Origin: Desulfovibrionales bacterium
Lineage (GTDB): Bacteria; Desulfobacterota; Desulfovibrionia; Desulfovibrionales; Desulfonatronaceae
Length of the DNA: 44,340 bases
Assembly: GCA_007693505.1 (NCBI GenBank)
Contig: REDL01000032.1
Location: 1 to 44,340, forward strand
Reading direction: 5' to 3'
A program made the translations under genes and the position numbers. The notes under the pieces were generated by a model, which saw only the letters and a program-made list of their open reading frames with translations, did not search any database and was not told the DNA's origin. Shown piece after piece: positions 15,574 through 26,473 of this stretch (the stretch's first letter is position 1; every line of letters begins with the position of its first letter).

Positions 15574-17841
15574 ATGGTAAGCAAGGAGTTGCAACGTTCT
15601 TTTCTGGTTGCCGTGCGTGAAGCCAGGGTCCGCAACCATGAATTTTTAACCCTGGAACACCTGCTGTACGCAATGATCAGAAATTCTTCAGCTAAGGATA
15701 TTCTTGAACATTGCGGTGTAGAGCTTGGAAAACTGAAGGGTCAGCTGGAAAAATTTTTTCTGGATCATTTGCAGTCCACGCCGTCTGGAGGAATGACCGA
15801 GGTTGTTCAGACCCCCAGCCTGCAAAGGGTTATTCAGCGGGCTATTTTGCATGTCCAGTCTTCCGGCAAACCGGAAGTCCATGTCGGCGATGTCCTGGCT
15901 TCCATTTGCCTGGAAGAAGAATCTTATGCCAACTATTTCCTGCAGTCTCACGGTGTGGATCGCCTGGACATTCTGGAATACATTTCCCATGGCGTCCCCA
16001 CCCAGGGTCAGCCTGAGGACGATTCCTGCACCCAATGTCGCACGCCAGGGCAAAAACAGAAGAAAGAATCTTTTCTTGAACAGTTTACCGTGGATCTCGT
16101 CGAAAAGGCCAAGAATAGCGAAATTGATCCCCTGGTAGGCAGAAAGTTGGAATTGCATCGCACCATGCAGATCCTGGCGCGTCGGCGAAAGAACAACCCG
16201 ATCTATGTGGGTGACCCCGGCGTAGGCAAAACCGCCTTGGCCGAAGGGCTGGCCTTGCGTATCGCCGAGGGAGATGTTCCGGATTATTTGTTGCAGTCCA
16301 AGGTGTATGCCTTGGATATGGGTGCCGTCCTGGCTGGAACCAAATACCGTGGTGACTTTGAGGCCAGGATCAAGGGCGTGCTCAAGGAACTGGAGGCTAT
16401 TCCGGACGCGATCCTGTTCATTGATGAAATTCACACTATTGTCGGTGCCGGGGCAACCAGCGGCGGAAGCATGGATGCTTCCAACCTGCTCAAGCCGGCT
16501 TTGGCCTCGGGCAAACTGCGGTGCATCGGTTCCACGACCTACGAAGAGTTCAAGAACCACTTTGAAAAAGACCGGGCCTTGTCCCGGCGCTTCCAGAAAG
16601 TGGAAATTCCCGAGCCGAGCCGAGACGAGACCGTGCAAATACTTCAGGGGCTCCGTCCTTATTATGAGGAACACCATGGGGTACGATACGCTCCCAGTTC
16701 CCTGGAGGCGGCCGTGGATCTCTCTATACGCCACCTGAACGATCGATTTCTTCCGGACAAGGCCATTGACGTGATCGACGAGGCCGGCGCGGTCTTCAAA
16801 ATCAATCCCAAAGTCCGGAAGAAAAATTTGATTCGAGCTTTGGAAATGGAGCAGGTCGTGGCCCGGATGGCCCGGATTCCCGAGACCCGAGTTTCTTCTT
16901 CGGACAAGAATCAGCTTCAGGAACTGGAGGGAAGCCTGAAGCAGGTCATCTTCGGCCAGGATGAGGCCGTGGAGAGCCTGGCTAGGGCCATAAAGCGCTC
17001 ACGTGCGGGACTGGGTGCGGAGAACAAACCCACCGGCAGTTTCCTGCTTACCGGACCTACGGGGGTGGGCAAGACCGAACTGGCCAGGCAGGTGGCCCAA
17101 ATACTGAATATCAACTTTTTACGTTTTGATATGAGCGAGTACATGGAAAAACACGCCGTGGCTCGCTTGATCGGTGCCCCTCCGGGATATATCGGTTTTG
17201 AGCAAGGCGGACTGCTCACGGATGCGGTGCGCAAGCATCCCCATACCGTGCTCTTGCTGGACGAGATCGAAAAAGCTCATCCTGATCTGTTCAACATCCT
17301 GCTTCAGGTCATGGACTACGCCACGTTGACCGACAATACGGGGCGTAAAGCCGATTTTCGAAACACCATCGTGCTGATGACCTCCAACGCCGGTGCCCAG
17401 GATGTCTGCGCCACCAGCATCGGATTCGGAGAGCCGGGCAAGGATGATCGCAGTCACTTGAGTAAAAAGGCGGTTGAAAAGCTGTTCAGTCCGGAGTTCC
17501 GCAACCGTCTGGATGCCACGATCTGTTTTCATTCCTTGACCACGGAGGTCATGGAACGGATCGTGACCAAGTTCGTGGATGAGCTGAACACCCAGCTGAA
17601 AGACAAGAAGGTGACCGTCTCTTTGACCCCGTCCGCGCTCACATGGCTGGCCGAACGCGGATTCGACCCATCTTTTGGGGCCAGGCCGCTGGGTCGGCTG
17701 ATTCAGACATCCATCAAGGACCGGTTGACCGACGAAATCCTTTTCGGACGTCTGGCCAAAGGCGGTACGGTTCGTGTGGACGTGACCCAGCCTGACCCGG
17801 ATGGCGGCAAGAGTGAAGACCTTGAGTTCGCTTTCGCCTGA
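15574..17841 (+). CDS. clpA: ClpA, ATP-dependent unfoldase of ClpAP
   Basis: A Hsp100/AAA+ unfoldase that forms hexamers on ClpP and unfolds substrates. 755 residues, normal for ClpA. The N-domain (about 1-140) binds ClpS. D1 Walker A is GDPGVGKTALAEGL and Walker B is ILFIDEIHTIVGAG. D2 Walker A is GPTGVGKTELARQ and Walker B is VLLLDEIEKAHPD. No ClpB-type middle coiled coil is present. The ClpP-docking IGF tripeptide lies in ATSIGFGEPG, which marks it as a ClpP partner. The ATG at 15574 follows GAAGAGGTG and is 4 bp after clpS. A good terminator follows at 17869-17899. No clpP gene is in the window. Confidence 0.96.
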   Translation: MVSKELQRSFLVAVREARVRNHEFLTLEHLLYAMIRNSSAKDILEHCGVELGKLKGQLEKFFLDHLQSTPSGGMTEVVQTPSLQRVIQRAILHVQSSGKPEVHVGDVLASICLEEESYANYFLQSHGVDRLDILEYISHGVPTQGQPEDDSCTQCRTPGQKQKKESFLEQFTVDLVEKAKNSEIDPLVGRKLELHRTMQILARRRKNNPIYVGDPGVGKTALAEGLALRIAEGDVPDYLLQSKVYALDMGAVLAGTKYRGDFEARIKGVLKELEAIPDAILFIDEIHTIVGAGATSGGSMDASNLLKPALASGKLRCIGSTTYEEFKNHFEKDRALSRRFQKVEIPEPSRDETVQILQGLRPYYEEHHGVRYAPSSLEAAVDLSIRHLNDRFLPDKAIDVIDEAGAVFKINPKVRKKNLIRALEMEQVVARMARIPETRVSSSDKNQLQELEGSLKQVIFGQDEAVESLARAIKRSRAGLGAENKPTGSFLLTGPTGVGKTELARQVAQILNINFLRFDMSEYMEKHAVARLIGAPPGYIGFEQGGLLTDAVRKHPHTVLLLDEIEKAHPDLFNILLQVMDYATLTDNTGRKADFRNTIVLMTSNAGAQDVCATSIGFGEPGKDDRSHLSKKAVEKLFSPEFRNRLDATICFHSLTTEVMERIVTKFVDELNTQLKDKKVTVSLTPSALTWLAERGFDPSFGARPLGRLIQTSIKDRLTDEILFGRLAKGGTVRVDVTQPDPDGGKSEDLEFAFA

Positions 17842-17868
17842 TCCGTTTCCATCGTGATCCGTAATGCG

Positions 17869-17899
17869 GGCCGGGCCATGCTTGTGGTTCGGCCTTTTT
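17869..17899 (+). terminator. Rho-independent terminator after clpA
   Basis: GGCCGGGCCA (17869-17878) pairs over ten positions, two of them G-U, with TGGTTCGGCC (17885-17894), a 6-nt loop between, then TTTTT at 17895-17899. It separates clpS-clpA from aat, so aat would need readthrough or its own promoter. Confidence 0.82.
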
Positions 17900-17954
17900 C
17901 GCACTCGGGCACCTGACCCAAACGCGGGTGACCGTCAGAGCTCCATTCTTGATC

Positions 17955-18638
17955 ATGCCTGTTCATGCCCTGTCCCCCCGGATTCTTTTTCCTCCCGTGG
18001 AACACGCAGAACCGGACGGATTATTGGCCGTTGGCGGCGATCTTTCCCCGGAACGCCTGTTGCATGCCTACAGCAAGGGGATTTTCCCCTGGTACGGCCC
18101 GGGCTCGCCGATTCTCTGGTGGACACCTGATCCCCGCCTGGTGCTCTTTCCGCAAGAGCTGCATATCCCACGGAGCCTGGGCAAGCTCATGCGGAAGTCC
18201 TCTTTTCATGTCTCTTTCGATCGGGATTTTCCCCGTGTGATCGCTCACTGCGCGGCAATGCCTCGGCGGGGCGGGCCGGGTACGTGGCTCGTGCCGGAAA
18301 TGCAAATCGCCTACAACCTGCTCCACGATGTGGGACTGGCGCATTCCGTGGAAATCTGGGAAGATGGAGTACTGGTCGGAGGGCTTTACGGCGTCGCCCT
18401 CGGGAGGGTGTTTTTTGGAGAATCCATGTTTCATGTCCGCCCTAACGCGTCCAAGTTTGCCCTGGTTCACCTTGTTCGGCGTTTGCGGCGATGGAATTTT
18501 CAGATGGTGGATTGTCAGCAGACAACCCCGCACATGCAGCGGTTCGGGGCACGAGAGATCCGGCGACCGGAATTCATGGCCATCCTGGAGGAGGCCACGA
18601 TCCAGCCGACTATTTTTGGACGGTGGACCGAGGATTGA
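17955..18638 (+). CDS. aat: Leucyl/phenylalanyl-tRNA-protein transferase
   Basis: Transfers Leu or Phe from aminoacyl-tRNA to proteins with N-terminal Arg or Lys, creating N-degrons that ClpS recognises. About 227 residues, typical. The family motifs are present: FPPVEHAEPDGLLAVGGDL, AYSKGIFPWY, ILWWTPDPR, and the GNAT-like block GRVFFGESMF, ending with VDCQQTTPHMQRFGA. The start is uncertain: ATG 17955 gives the usual N-terminus but has a weak ribosome-binding site; GTG 17928 would add nine residues. It lies 56 bp beyond the clpA terminator in the same direction. Together with clpS and clpA it completes the recognition side of the bacterial N-degron pathway. Confidence 0.95.
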   Translation: MPVHALSPRILFPPVEHAEPDGLLAVGGDLSPERLLHAYSKGIFPWYGPGSPILWWTPDPRLVLFPQELHIPRSLGKLMRKSSFHVSFDRDFPRVIAHCAAMPRRGGPGTWLVPEMQIAYNLLHDVGLAHSVEIWEDGVLVGGLYGVALGRVFFGESMFHVRPNASKFALVHLVRRLRRWNFQMVDCQQTTPHMQRFGAREIRRPEFMAILEEATIQPTIFGRWTED

Positions 18639-18655
18639 TGTTGGTTGGTAAGAGT

Positions 18656-18677
18656 GGGCGGCCCCATGGGTCCGCCC
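18656..18677. terminator. GC-rich hairpin between convergent genes
   Basis: GGGCGG at 18656-18661 pairs with CCGCCC at 18672-18677, with two more GC pairs inside after one mismatch. It lies between the ends of aat and the minus-strand gene at 18692, where a bidirectional terminator is expected. Neither side has a good T-run, so termination is only likely. Confidence 0.4.
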
Positions 18678-18691
18678 CTGTATTGTCACCT

Positions 18692-19192
18692 CTATCCGGC
18701 AGCTTCCCGTCCGTTGGCCTCCATCAGCGGTTCATGCTGACTCAGGTCGTACAACCCATGCACCGGAAAGGGCAGGGTGAACTGGGGAACGGTTTCCAAG
18801 CGGACTCGACCGACGTTTTTTCCTTCCGGAACATCAGACAGAGCTGCCAGGCCCTTCGGGATTGGGAAATCCAAGGCACAGGCCGAAATTCCGGCCAGTT
18901 TTTCGCCATAACGGTGTTGGAGGTACGCGGAGACCTGGTCTCGCTCTTCGGAGGTAAAGGCCTCTAGAAGGACTTTTTTGCTGTTTTCGTGCGGTATCGG
19001 GGTATCTGCCTGCATTGGTTCCCCCAACAGCTGATCCCAGTCGTAGACGTCCAACTCCTCGGGCTTCCAGCCGGCCCGGTACAAATGGACCTCGACATTG
19101 CGTCGTCCTTTGAAGCTCTTGATGATCATGGTCATGACATGCGCCCGGGATACCGGCGGCTCCCTCTCGGGACAAAGGATATTCAGTTCCAT
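18692..19192 (-). CDS. Uncharacterised soluble protein
   Basis: A 166-residue protein I do not recognise. No signal peptide, membrane segment or known catalytic motif is visible. Two cysteines (ILCPE and SACALD), a charged central region and a proline-rich tail (PQFTLPFPVHGLY) can be seen. The start ATG at 19190-19192 has GAGAGGAG just upstream on the minus strand, a strong ribosome-binding site, which with its normal codon use supports a real gene. It converges on aat and diverges from the region upstream of uvrB. Confidence 0.72.
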   Translation of the reverse strand: MELNILCPEREPPVSRAHVMTMIIKSFKGRRNVEVHLYRAGWKPEELDVYDWDQLLGEPMQADTPIPHENSKKVLLEAFTSEERDQVSAYLQHRYGEKLAGISACALDFPIPKGLAALSDVPEGKNVGRVRLETVPQFTLPFPVHGLYDLSQHEPLMEANGREAAG

Positions 19193-19380
19193 GTGACTCC
19201 TCTCTCGTGCTGTTTTCCTAGATGGGTTTTCGTAGTGAAAACTTGTTTTTTACCGTCATATGTCGAAACCAAGGCGAAATCGCGATCGAAATCCATGCCG
19301 CGAGAAAAACTCTTGAAGACGATTTCACGCCGATTCAGATCATCTTTGGAAAATCGTTTGGCTGAGTGTTGAAAAAGTCC

Positions 19381-19389
19381 TTATCCACA
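19381..19389 (+). promoter_or_regulatory. Perfect DnaA box
   Basis: TTATCCACA is the strict consensus DnaA-binding 9-mer. It lies about 190 bp before uvrB. DnaA binding upstream of uvrB has been reported in E. coli, so a regulatory role is reasonable. A single box is not evidence for an origin. Confidence 0.45.
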
Positions 19390-19439
19390 GTCTGCTCAAA
19401 AAAAAACAGGTGCTGCGTCGTTGCAATTGGGAATTTTTT

Positions 19440-19454
19440 AACGAAATGTTCGTT
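19440..19454. promoter_or_regulatory. Palindrome upstream of uvrB, possible operator
   Basis: AACGAA-ATG-TTCGTT is a perfect inverted repeat with 6-bp arms and a 3-bp centre, 127 bp before the uvrB start. uvrB is damage-inducible in many bacteria, so a repressor site such as LexA is conceivable. It is not the E. coli LexA box, and deltaproteobacterial LexA motifs vary. Confidence 0.3.
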
Positions 19455-19580
19455 GTCCTGGTCGCCGGGTAAGATGACAGCCGAGAGGGAAAGCCCTAGA
19501 CTGCGACCGCTCGGCTCACGGCATCGAGACGCCGATGGCGTTGAACATGATCGTGAATCCAATCTTTTTCTTATCATTCG

Positions 19581-21643
19581 ATGCCACGTACCGCAATGAC
19601 GACATCTCTCGACCCGGCGCATCAATCTCCTTTTGAACTGGTTAGTCCGTACACCCCCCAGGGCGATCAGCCCCAGGCCATTGACGCCCTGGTGGCCGGA
19701 GTCCGGACCGGCGAGGCGCATCAGGTTCTGCTGGGCGTGACCGGGTCGGGCAAGACCTTCACCATGGCCCAGGTCATTGCCCAGCTGGGACGCCCGGCCC
19801 TGGTCATGGCCCCGAACAAGACCCTGGCCGCGCAACTGTTCAACGAGTTCAAGGAACTGTTTCCCCACAACGCTGTAGAGTATTTCGTCAGTTATTACGA
19901 CTACTACCAGCCTGAAGCCTACCTGCCGCACAGCGATGTCTACATTGAGAAGGATTCTTCCATCAATGAAGAGATCGACAAGCTGCGCCACGCCGCGACC
20001 CACGCCCTGCTCACCCGGAGGGACGTGCTCATCGTGGCCTCGGTGTCCTGCATCTACGGCCTGGGTTCGCCGGAATACTACGCCAAGATGGTCATTCCCA
20101 TCGAGGCCGGGCAGCGGCTGACCATGGACGACCTGCTGGGCCGTCTGGTGGAGGTGCTCTACGAGCGCAACGACATCGACTTCCACCGGGGCACCTTTCG
20201 GGTCCGAGGGGACAGTCTGGACATCATTCCGGCCTACAGCCACGAGCGAGCCCTGCGGCTGGAATTTTTCGGCGACGAACTGGAGACCATCCACGAGATC
20301 GACCCTCTGACCGGGGAAGCCCACGGCCAAATCCAGAAGACCGTGATCTTCCCGGCCAGCCACTATGTTTCGGACAAGGAGAACCTGCATCGGGCCATGA
20401 CGGACATCCGGGATGAGCTTGGGGACCGGCTGCGATTGCTCAAGGTCGAGAACAGGCTGGTGGAGGCCCAACGGCTGGAGCAGCGGACCATGCTGGACCT
20501 GGAGATGATCGAGGAACTGGGCTACTGCACGGGCATCGAGAACTACTCCCGGCATCTGGACGGTCGCCGGGCCGGGCAGCCTCCGGCCTGCCTTCTGGAC
20601 TATTTTCCTTCGGATTTCCTGCTCTTCCTGGACGAGTCCCACATTACCATTCCCCAGATCGGCGGGATGTACCATGGTGATCAATCCCGGAAGAAAACCC
20701 TGGTGGATTTCGGCTTCCGCCTGCCCTCGGCCCTGGACAACCGCCCCTTGAGCATCCAGGAGTTCTGGGAGCGGGTGGGGCAGGTGGTCTCGGTTTCCGC
20801 CACCCCGGGCCCCTTCGAACTGGACCAAAGCAACGGCGTCGTGGTGGAGCAGATCATCCGACCCACGGGCCTGGTGGATCCGGATGTGGATGTCCGGCCG
20901 GTGCAAGGACAGATGGACGATCTGCTGGGAGAGTGCAAACTGCGCGAGCAGCGGGGTGAGCGGGTCCTGGTGACCACCCTGACCAAGCGGATGGCCGAAG
21001 ACCTGACCGAGTATCTGAACAACATGGGCATGAGTGCCCGGTACATGCACTCGGACATCGACACCTTGGAACGGGTGGCCATCATCCAGGCCCTGCGCAA
21101 GGGGGAGTTCACCGTGCTGGTGGGCATCAACCTGCTCCGGGAGGGGCTGGATCTGCCCGAAGTCTCCCTGGTGGCCATCCTGGACGCGGACAAGGAAGGG
21201 TTTTTGCGCTCGTTCCGCTCCCTGATCCAGACCTTTGGCCGGGCCGCCCGCAATGTCCAGGGCCGGGTGATCCTCTACGCGGACAAGGTCACCGCATCCA
21301 TGGCCCAGGCCATGGAGGAAACCGCCCGCCGCCGCCAGGTCCAGCGGGAGTTCAACACGGCCCACAACATCGTCCCGACCACGATCATCAAGGGCATGGA
21401 CAACATCCTCGGCCACATCTACGCCGAGGCCAGGGACAAGGACCAGCCCGCGACCCTGCGGGAGACCGGCGGCAAATACGGTACCAAGGGCCTCTCTCCC
21501 AAGGACATGGCCCGCCGAATCAAAAGCCTGGAACGGGAAATGCGCGCCGCGGCCAAGGAACTGGAGTTTGAACGCGCCGCGGCCCTGCGCGACGAGGTGG
21601 CCCTGTTGCGGCGCAGGATGCTGGATGGCGGGGAAGGGAGTTG

Positions 21644-21644
<1 letters not shown>
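19581..21644 (+). CDS. uvrB: Excinuclease ABC subunit B
   Basis: The damage-verification helicase of nucleotide excision repair: it is loaded by UvrA, then recruits UvrC. 687 residues, normal. Helicase Walker A is [13 protein letters not shown], and the beta-hairpin region follows at [18 protein letters not shown]. The DEAD-like box reads [13 protein letters not shown], and later helicase motifs include [19 protein letters not shown] and [10 protein letters not shown]. The C-terminal UVR motif ([20 protein letters not shown]) that contacts UvrC is intact. The start ATG 19581 gives a slightly long N-terminus, and ATG 19596 is an alternative; neither has a clear ribosome-binding site. Its stop overlaps the start of the glycosyltransferase gene by one base. 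Confidence 0.97.
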
Positions 21645-24471
<2,827 letters not shown>

Positions 24472-24507
24472 CCTGCTGCATGCGCGGGCTTCTCCTCGGC
24501 AGATGGA

Positions 24508-26352
24508 TCATTTGCTGCGTTTTTTGCCATCGCGCAGTTTCGCTTTTTTGTTTCGTTTTTTTTCAGAACCCTGCTCTGGGCTGTGGGGGATCAATATCCG
24601 ATGCTGGGCCAGGCGTTGGGCGTCGGAGCGGGCAACGTGCATCGGGTTGCCCATGGGATCTTTTCCGGCGTGGAACATGGCTGTGGCCATGGTGCCCGGG
24701 GTCGGCACGAAGCACTGGACCTGCTGCGGTCGCCAGCCTTTGCGGCGCAGCCAATAATTAAGATCAACCATGTCCCGATCCGTACACCCGGGAAAGCCGC
24801 TCATCAGATAGGGTACCACGAATTGCTGTTTGCCGGCCCGGGCGGATTGCCGCTGAAAAAGATCAAGGAACTGTTCGAAAACCGCGAAGGAGGGTTTGCG
24901 CATCAGGTTTAATACAGTGTTGGATGTATGTTCCGGCGCCAGCTTGAGCTGTCCACCCACAAATCCTTGAATCAGCCGACCAGCAGCCTGAGGGTCTTGG
25001 ATCAGCAGGTCGAAGCGGACTCCGCTGGCCACCCGGACATGGCGCACTCCAGGCAGAGAGCGAATGTCCTCAAGCATGGCCACCTGGTCTTGCTGGTCAA
25101 CCCGAAAAAAACGACAGATTTTTGGGTGAAGGCAACTGGCTCGGCGACAGAGACCATGTTTTTTCTCCATATCCTTGTCTCGTGCACAGGTGGCTTGCCA
25201 CATGTTCGCACTGGGTCCGCCCACGTCGCTGACCACTCCTTTCCAGTGTGTCGCGTCGCCCATCCGCACGACCTCTTCCATAATGGAGCGTTTGCTTCGG
25301 GAACTGATCCGCCGACCTTGGTGCAGGGCCAGGGAGCAGAACGAGCAGCCGCCTCCACATCCGCGATGGCTGGTGATGCTGGAGGCGATCATCTCCGCAG
25401 CGGGAATCGGCTTGTCGTAGGCTGGATGCGCACGACGAGCGAACGGGAGTTCGTAGAGTGCGTCCATCTCCATTTCCAAAAGGGGAGCCGCTGGAGGGGT
25501 AAGTACCAGGAGGCGATCTCCGGACGGATGCAAGGCTGTATCCCGGCCCTGGTGGACATGCTTTTCCAGGAGTTCGGTGGCCTGCAGCAGGGCGCCCGGG
25601 GAGCCTTGGATCGATTCCTGAGCTGGGAGTTCCAGAACGGAATGCAGCACGGGCAGTTCCTCTGGCCGGCAGGCAAAAGCCGCTCCGGGTATTTGGAGCA
25701 GAGAAAGGACATCCGGTCGTTGCGGAGCAAAGGGCGGGGAGGAGAAACCGGATGCCTCGGCATGATTGGTATGGCTCGCCAAAAGGCGGGCCAGTTCCAG
25801 AATGCCACGCTCGGCCATGCCGTACAGTAGCAGATCGGCTTTGCTGTCCAGGAGAATGGAGCGGCGGATCCTGTCCGTCCAGAAGTCGTAGTGGGCGATG
25901 CGCCGCAGGGAAGCCTCGATGCCCCCCAGGACGACGAACAAGCCGGGAAAGGCCCTGCGGAGCAGGTTGGTATACACAATACAGGCCCTGTTCGGTCGCG
26001 CCCCGGACGTTCCCCCGGGAGTGTAAGCGTCGTCCCGGCGCAACTTGCGAAACGCGGTGTAGTGGGCCAGCATGGAGTCCAGTGCCCCGGCCCCCACTCC
26101 AGCGAACAACCGGGGACGACCCATGCGGTGCAGATCCTCCAGGGTATCCCAGCGCGGCTGGGCGATGATTCCCACCCGGAAACCGTTGGCGATCAGCCAC
26201 CTCCCTAGAAGGGGCACTCCGAAAGCCGGATGGTCAACGTAAGCGTCCCCGCTCACCAGCAAAACATCCAGCTCGTCCCACCCCAGGTCCACCATTTCCC
26301 GGGAAGTTGTAGGCAGAAAATCCGGTTGTGCCAGCACAAAATGGCTGGGCAT
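24508..26352 (-). CDS. ygiQ: YgiQ family radical SAM protein
   Basis: A large radical SAM protein of the YgiQ (UPF0313) family, 614 residues. The cluster cysteines are in [14 protein letters not shown], a standard CX3CX2C. Family landmarks include [18 protein letters not shown] at the N-terminus, [35 protein letters not shown] and [16 protein letters not shown] third cysteine group, [17 protein letters not shown], may hold another metal site. The C-terminus is a lysine/arginine-rich tail ([18 protein letters not shown]). The biochemical role of the family is not settled. The start is taken as ATG at 26350-26352; a GTG just before it is also possible, and neither has a clear ribosome-binding site. 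It lies 121 bp downstream of the hybrid kinase gene's end on the same strand. Confidence 0.92.
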   Translation of the reverse strand: MPSHFVLAQPDFLPTTSREMVDLGWDELDVLLVSGDAYVDHPAFGVPLLGRWLIANGFRVGIIAQPRWDTLEDLHRMGRPRLFAGVGAGALDSMLAHYTAFRKLRRDDAYTPGGTSGARPNRACIVYTNLLRRAFPGLFVVLGGIEASLRRIAHYDFWTDRIRRSILLDSKADLLLYGMAERGILELARLLASHTNHAEASGFSSPPFAPQRPDVLSLLQIPGAAFACRPEELPVLHSVLELPAQESIQGSPGALLQATELLEKHVHQGRDTALHPSGDRLLVLTPPAAPLLEMEMDALYELPFARRAHPAYDKPIPAAEMIASSITSHRGCGGGCSFCSLALHQGRRISSRSKRSIMEEVVRMGDATHWKGVVSDVGGPSANMWQATCARDKDMEKKHGLCRRASCLHPKICRFFRVDQQDQVAMLEDIRSLPGVRHVRVASGVRFDLLIQDPQAAGRLIQGFVGGQLKLAPEHTSNTVLNLMRKPSFAVFEQFLDLFQRQSARAGKQQFVVPYLMSGFPGCTDRDMVDLNYWLRRKGWRPQQVQCFVPTPGTMATAMFHAGKDPMGNPMHVARSDAQRLAQHRILIPHSPEQGSEKKRNKKAKLRDGKKRSK

Positions 26353-26473
26353 CACGATGATAGCACCGTAGATTGCGTTCCATGGCCAATGGCCGACACC
26401 GGAACAAGGCCCGTATTCGTGGTCACCCCCCTGGAGAGAGCCAAAGACAGTCGTTCATCCAATGCTGTGTCCG

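Larger units (their letters stand above)
19193..19580. other. Intergenic region before uvrB, 388 bp
   Basis: No convincing gene on either strand. It holds an AT-rich hairpin (GTTTTC 19226-19231 with GAAAAC 19237-19242, followed by TTGTTTTTT), a perfect DnaA box at 19381 and a 15-bp palindrome at 19440. It must contain the promoters of uvrB and of the divergent minus-strand gene, but I cannot place -35/-10 elements with confidence. Confidence 0.5.

Noticed and set aside
19193-19580. Replication origin, because of the perfect DnaA box
   Set aside because: Only one box was found, with no AT-rich unwinding region and no dnaA, dnaN or gidA genes nearby.
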